18,705 nucleotides of DNA from Gammaproteobacteria bacterium (GTDB taxonomy: Bacteria; Pseudomonadota; Gammaproteobacteria; Pseudomonadales; Azotimanducaceae). Within the stretch, counting starts at the first letter, position 1. The number at the start of each line of letters is the position of its first letter. The stretch is from assembly GCA_018667205.1 (NCBI GenBank), contig JABIVN010000158.1, positions 1 through 18,705 of the forward strand. The letters run 5' to 3'. A program made the position numbers and the translations under genes. Positions 16,137-18,705 of this stretch are shown here, piece after piece. The notes beneath the pieces are model-generated. The model searched no databases, was not told where the DNA came from, and saw only the letters and a program-made list of their open reading frames with translations.

Positions 16137-17576
16137 CTACAGTCGTGTGAGGTCGTTATAAAAAGCCAGCACCATGATACCCATGATCAGGAACGTTCCC
16201 ATCTGGAGTCCCCACATCTGAACTCTTTCCGGAACCGGTCGCCCGGCTATCAATTCAACAAAATAATAAAGCAAGTGGCCACCATCAAGTACCGGTATCG
16301 GCAGAAGGTTAATCACACCTAACGAAATACTGAGCAACGCAATAAACCCCACAAAGCTCTCGAACCCGTTTTCAGCCGTCGCACTGGCTACCTGCGCAAT
16401 CGTAATCGGGCCACTCAGGTTTTTCGGCGAAATAGCGCCGACAATCATCTTCTTAATCGACGCGAGGGTAAATAGTGTTACCTCCCAGGTTTTCGCCGCC
16501 GCTGGCATCCAGGCCGAGTAAACGGGATATCGCGTTTCACGCAGCATCTCTGGCGTAAAGTTCACTGGCTCAGGCGACGCACCAATAAACCCAAGGATAT
16601 TCCCTTCGCGTTCAACGCCTTTCGGTGTCAGCGCGATGTTCATCTTTTTACTATCTCGCAGCACAACAACCTTTAACGTTTGTTCAGGGCTTGCCTGAAT
16701 CACGTCAACCAGCTGTGGCCAACCCGTCAACGACACACCATCGACGCTAAGAAACTCATCACCAACTTCAATCCCACCCGCGGTTGCTCGACCGTCGTCA
16801 TTGAGGCCGCCTATCACGGCAGGAAAGTCAGGCAATTGCATCACAAGCCCAAGATCACGCGCTGGAACCGGCGAGTCACTGTTCGACAACCATTGCGTTA
16901 TGGGGACACTATAATTCGACTGCGCGTTGTACGACCCAGGCTCAATAACAGTGACCACAATCTCGCCCGTTTCCCCAAGACGATCAAACAGACCCAAATT
17001 GACCTCGCTCCAGGTTTTTGTTGTCTTCCCGTCAACTGCGACAATCTCGTGCCCTTGCTGCAGGCCCGCCCTCGCGGCGGCACTTTCTGGCTCAAGCTCA
17101 CCTAATACTGGTATGACACCGGTCACCCCTGACGCAAATAGCATCCAGTAAGCGGCAATCGCTAGTAAAAAATTCGCAATAGGTCCTGCCGAAACAATCG
17201 CGATGCGTTGCCATACGGTTTTACGGTTAAAAGTCAGGTGTAACTGATCATCCGGGACATAGCCTTCCCTTTCATCCAGCATTTTAACGTAGCCACCGAG
17301 GGGAATGGCGGCCAGGGTAAACTCAGTAGGTGCCAAGGGCTCGTTGCTGCGGGTAAGTACCGGGACAAGATTACCTTCTTTGTCATAGACGGGCTGTGTT
17401 TCGTAAACGGGTTGACGACCCTTTTTTACAAAAATCGATTTACCAAAACCAACGCTAAATCGAATGACATGAACGTTACAGCGGCGGGCAACCCAATAAT
17501 GGCCAAACTCATGAATAGTCACCAAAATCGAGATGGTAACGAGCAGAGCAAGAACTGTTTGTAGAAAATCGATCAT
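16137..17576 (-). CDS. rseP: site-2 protease RseP (sigma-E regulator)
   Basis: A 479-residue inner-membrane zinc metalloprotease that cuts anti-sigma factor RseA after DegS and also clears signal peptides. HEFGH at 22-26 and NLLPIPVLDGG (423-433, Asp431) hold the zinc ligands; GPIANFLLAIAAYW is the second membrane helix; two PDZ domains lie at about 145-215 and 255-330; a last helix ends the protein. It is about 30 residues longer than the usual 450, because of an insertion between FGKSI and IPLGGYVK (about 53-85), which includes a doubled QPVY. The ATG at 17576 has no strong ribosome site. It is normally preceded by dxr, but here cdsA is the upstream neighbour. Confidence 0.96.
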   Translation of the reverse strand: MIDFLQTVLALLVTISILVTIHEFGHYWVARRCNVHVIRFSVGFGKSIFVKKGRQPVYETQPVYDKEGNLVPVLTRSNEPLAPTEFTLAAIPLGGYVKMLDEREGYVPDDQLHLTFNRKTVWQRIAIVSAGPIANFLLAIAAYWMLFASGVTGVIPVLGELEPESAAARAGLQQGHEIVAVDGKTTKTWSEVNLGLFDRLGETGEIVVTVIEPGSYNAQSNYSVPITQWLSNSDSPVPARDLGLVMQLPDFPAVIGGLNDDGRATAGGIEVGDEFLSVDGVSLTGWPQLVDVIQASPEQTLKVVVLRDSKKMNIALTPKGVEREGNILGFIGASPEPVNFTPEMLRETRYPVYSAWMPAAAKTWEVTLFTLASIKKMIVGAISPKNLSGPITIAQVASATAENGFESFVGFIALLSISLGVINLLPIPVLDGGHLLYYFVELIAGRPVPERVQMWGLQMGTFLIMGIMVLAFYNDLTRL

Positions 17577-17633
17577 CGTTATAAAACCCGCTCTAGCACG
17601 AGCATCCTTTTATCCAGTGTTGCTTCGTAACCT

Positions 17634-17662
17634 ATTGTATTGCGTCCGGGGTGCCCTGTCTG
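17634..17662 (-). promoter_or_regulatory. candidate sigma-70 promoter for rseP
   Basis: The reverse strand has CAGACA (17662-17657), then exactly 17 bases, then TACAAT (17639-17634). TACAAT matches five of six -10 bases and CAGACA four of six -35 bases. It lies about 58 bases before the rseP ATG, in the spacer where dxr would normally be. The -35 falls inside a 16-base tandem repeat, so a second copy of CAGACA lies 16 bases upstream. Confidence 0.35.
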
Positions 17663-17688
17663 CCTCATGGGTTGTCTGTCTCATGGGT
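17657..17688. repeat. two-copy 16-base tandem repeat over the cdsA stop
   Basis: Forward-strand TGTCTGCCTCATGGGT (17657-17672) is followed at once by TGTCTGTCTCATGGGT (17673-17688), with one mismatch. The cdsA stop codon (17681-17683) lies inside the second copy. A decayed third start (TGGCTG) follows. This pattern fits slippage or a small duplication at a rearranged junction. Confidence 0.8.
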
Positions 17689-18499
17689 TGGCTGCCCACA
17701 ATGCCATGCCAAGGTACAGTGCAAACACTGGACTCGCGGACAGCAGACTGTCAATCCTATCAAGAAACCCACCGTGTCCTGGCAACAAATTGCTAGAATC
17801 CTTGATATCCCGATGCCGCTTGAACATGCTGATGGTCAGGTCACCCAACACAGAAACCACCGCAATAAACATGCAGGCAGCAAGGAAAATAACCCCATCC
17901 GCGGTTCCAAACTGAGGCCGACCAAGATACAGCGACATCAACACCGCGATAACAAATGACGTAACGACTCCTCCATAAAAGCCTGCCCATGATTTACCAG
18001 GGCTAACCCGGGGCGCCAATTTTCTTTTCCCAAAGGCTCGGCCACTGAAATAGGCACCAATGTCTGCCCCCCATATCAGGAAAAATAACAAACAGATCAG
18101 GTAGCTGCTTTCCACATGGCGCTTAAGTTCAATTAACGCTACGAACCCAGGTACCAAGGTAACAACGCCAATCACCATTATGACTGCTGAACTACCCCAT
18201 AGTTCATTCAGCTTCGGGTAATTAACGACCAGCACAAAAGCTATCAGCCACCAGAGACTGCTGAGCAGCAACACGGGCGTAACGGGGGCAAAGTATGCGC
18301 CCGACATCGCGACAGCAACCATCAACGCATAGAAATATCGGTTCAGGTTGGACAAATTGGCAAAGTTGGCCCATTCCCACGCAGCCAGCGCTAGGACGGC
18401 GCCCACAAATAGGGAGAATTCAAAATGGGGTAGCAGGAACACGCACGCCAGCACAATTGGCGCGAGAATAATGGCTGTAATGATACGCTGGCGTAGCAT
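17681..18499 (-). CDS. cdsA: phosphatidate cytidylyltransferase
   Basis: A 272-residue polytopic inner-membrane enzyme that makes CDP-diacylglycerol from phosphatidate and CTP, the branch point to all phospholipids. About eight hydrophobic segments are visible from residue 10 onward. The family signature is complete near the C-terminus: Ser224-x-x-Lys227-Arg, Lys233-Asp234, then GHGGFLDRID (241-250). LAPRVSPGKSWAGFYGG (161-177) is the second conserved block. The ATG at 18499 follows CGGAG, nine bases after the frr stop. uppS, the usual gene between frr and cdsA, is absent. The stop lies inside a tandem repeat, so the last residues (NP) could have been reshaped. Confidence 0.96.
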   Translation of the reverse strand: MLRQRIITAIILAPIVLACVFLLPHFEFSLFVGAVLALAAWEWANFANLSNLNRYFYALMVAVAMSGAYFAPVTPVLLLSSLWWLIAFVLVVNYPKLNELWGSSAVIMVIGVVTLVPGFVALIELKRHVESSYLICLLFFLIWGADIGAYFSGRAFGKRKLAPRVSPGKSWAGFYGGVVTSFVIAVLMSLYLGRPQFGTADGVIFLAACMFIAVVSVLGDLTISMFKRHRDIKDSSNLLPGHGGFLDRIDSLLSASPVFALYLGMALWAANP

Positions 18500-18508
18500 C
18501 GGACTCCG

Positions 18509-18705
18509 CTAGAATTCCATCAAGTCAGCTTCTTTTGCGTCCAGCGCTGAGTCGATTTGTTTGACTTTAGCATCGGTGAGCTTCTGTATCAGATCCTCGC
18601 CTCGACGCTGCTCATCCTCAGTGATCTCCTTTTCCTTCAGGTAATCCTTAAGATCACTATTCGCGTCCCTTCTGATATTTCGTATCGCGACCCGCGCATT
18701 TTCAG
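18509..18705 (-). CDS. frr: ribosome recycling factor, C-terminal part
   Basis: Sixty-four C-terminal codons plus TAG; the gene continues past the right edge. [15 protein letters not shown] is the end of the conserved helix of domain I, and [14 protein letters not shown] followed by IQKLTD and a final [10 protein letters not shown] matches the closing helix of RRF, which with EF-G splits post-termination ribosomes. The frame is too short for the normal ORF size cut-off but the match is clear. It is followed nine bases later by cdsA, where most Gammaproteobacteria have uppS. Confidence 0.93.
   Translation of the reverse strand, partial: ENARVAIRNIRRDANSDLKDYLKEKEITEDEQRRGEDLIQKLTDAKVKQIDSALDAKEADLMEF

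Noticed and set aside
16680..17105. A 141-residue forward frame opposite rseP
   Set aside because: It is antisense to the PDZ region of an intact RseP and has a composition rich in Arg, His and Thr typical of shadow frames.
17640..17959. Forward frames spanning the cdsA-rseP spacer, considered as a remnant or replacement for dxr
   Set aside because: They are antisense to cdsA for most of their length, and the peptide has none of the DXR motifs; the repeat makes the frame look longer.

Overview
The window reads as chromosomal DNA of a gammaproteobacterium of moderate GC content. The main reason is the right half, which carries the cell-envelope gene string frr-cdsA-rseP-bamA-skp-lpxD-fabZ-lpxB-rnhB in the order usual for that class. 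LPS and outer-membrane assembly genes show a diderm cell. No genus can be assigned from the sequence alone. No tRNA, rRNA, CRISPR array, insertion sequence, integrase or attachment site was seen.

Left part (1-3807): the last codons of an M24-type aminopeptidase P run into a convergent alpha/beta hydrolase. Divergent from that hydrolase is a short-chain dehydrogenase followed by a HAD-type 5'-nucleotidase-like protein. These converge on a translationally overlapping pair made of a MaoC-like double-hot-dog protein and an NTF2/SnoaL-like protein. The mix suggests accessory lipid or alicyclic metabolism, but no substrate can be read.

Middle (3916-9072): a stand-alone asnS; a large secreted outer-membrane barrel protein with a CBM9-like N-terminal domain (DUF5916 type); then two small overlapping reverse-strand reading frames (8281-8939) that I do not recognise, behind a perfect TATAAT box.

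Right part (9073-18705, all reverse strand): reading in transcription order, frr (partial), cdsA, rseP, bamA, skp, lpxD, fabZ, lpxB, rnhB and an MBL-fold hydrolase. The pathway logic is ribosome recycling, CDP-diacylglycerol synthesis, sigma-E site-2 proteolysis, outer-membrane protein insertion with its chaperone, and lipid A and fatty acid synthesis.

The most notable observation is what this string lacks. Three genes normally embedded in it are absent: uppS (between frr and cdsA), dxr/ispC (between cdsA and rseP) and lpxA (between fabZ and lpxB). The flanking genes are intact and close up to 9, 104 and 2 nt respectively, so these look like clean losses or relocations rather than decay. RseP also carries an insertion of about 27 residues just before its conserved PLGGYVK segment.
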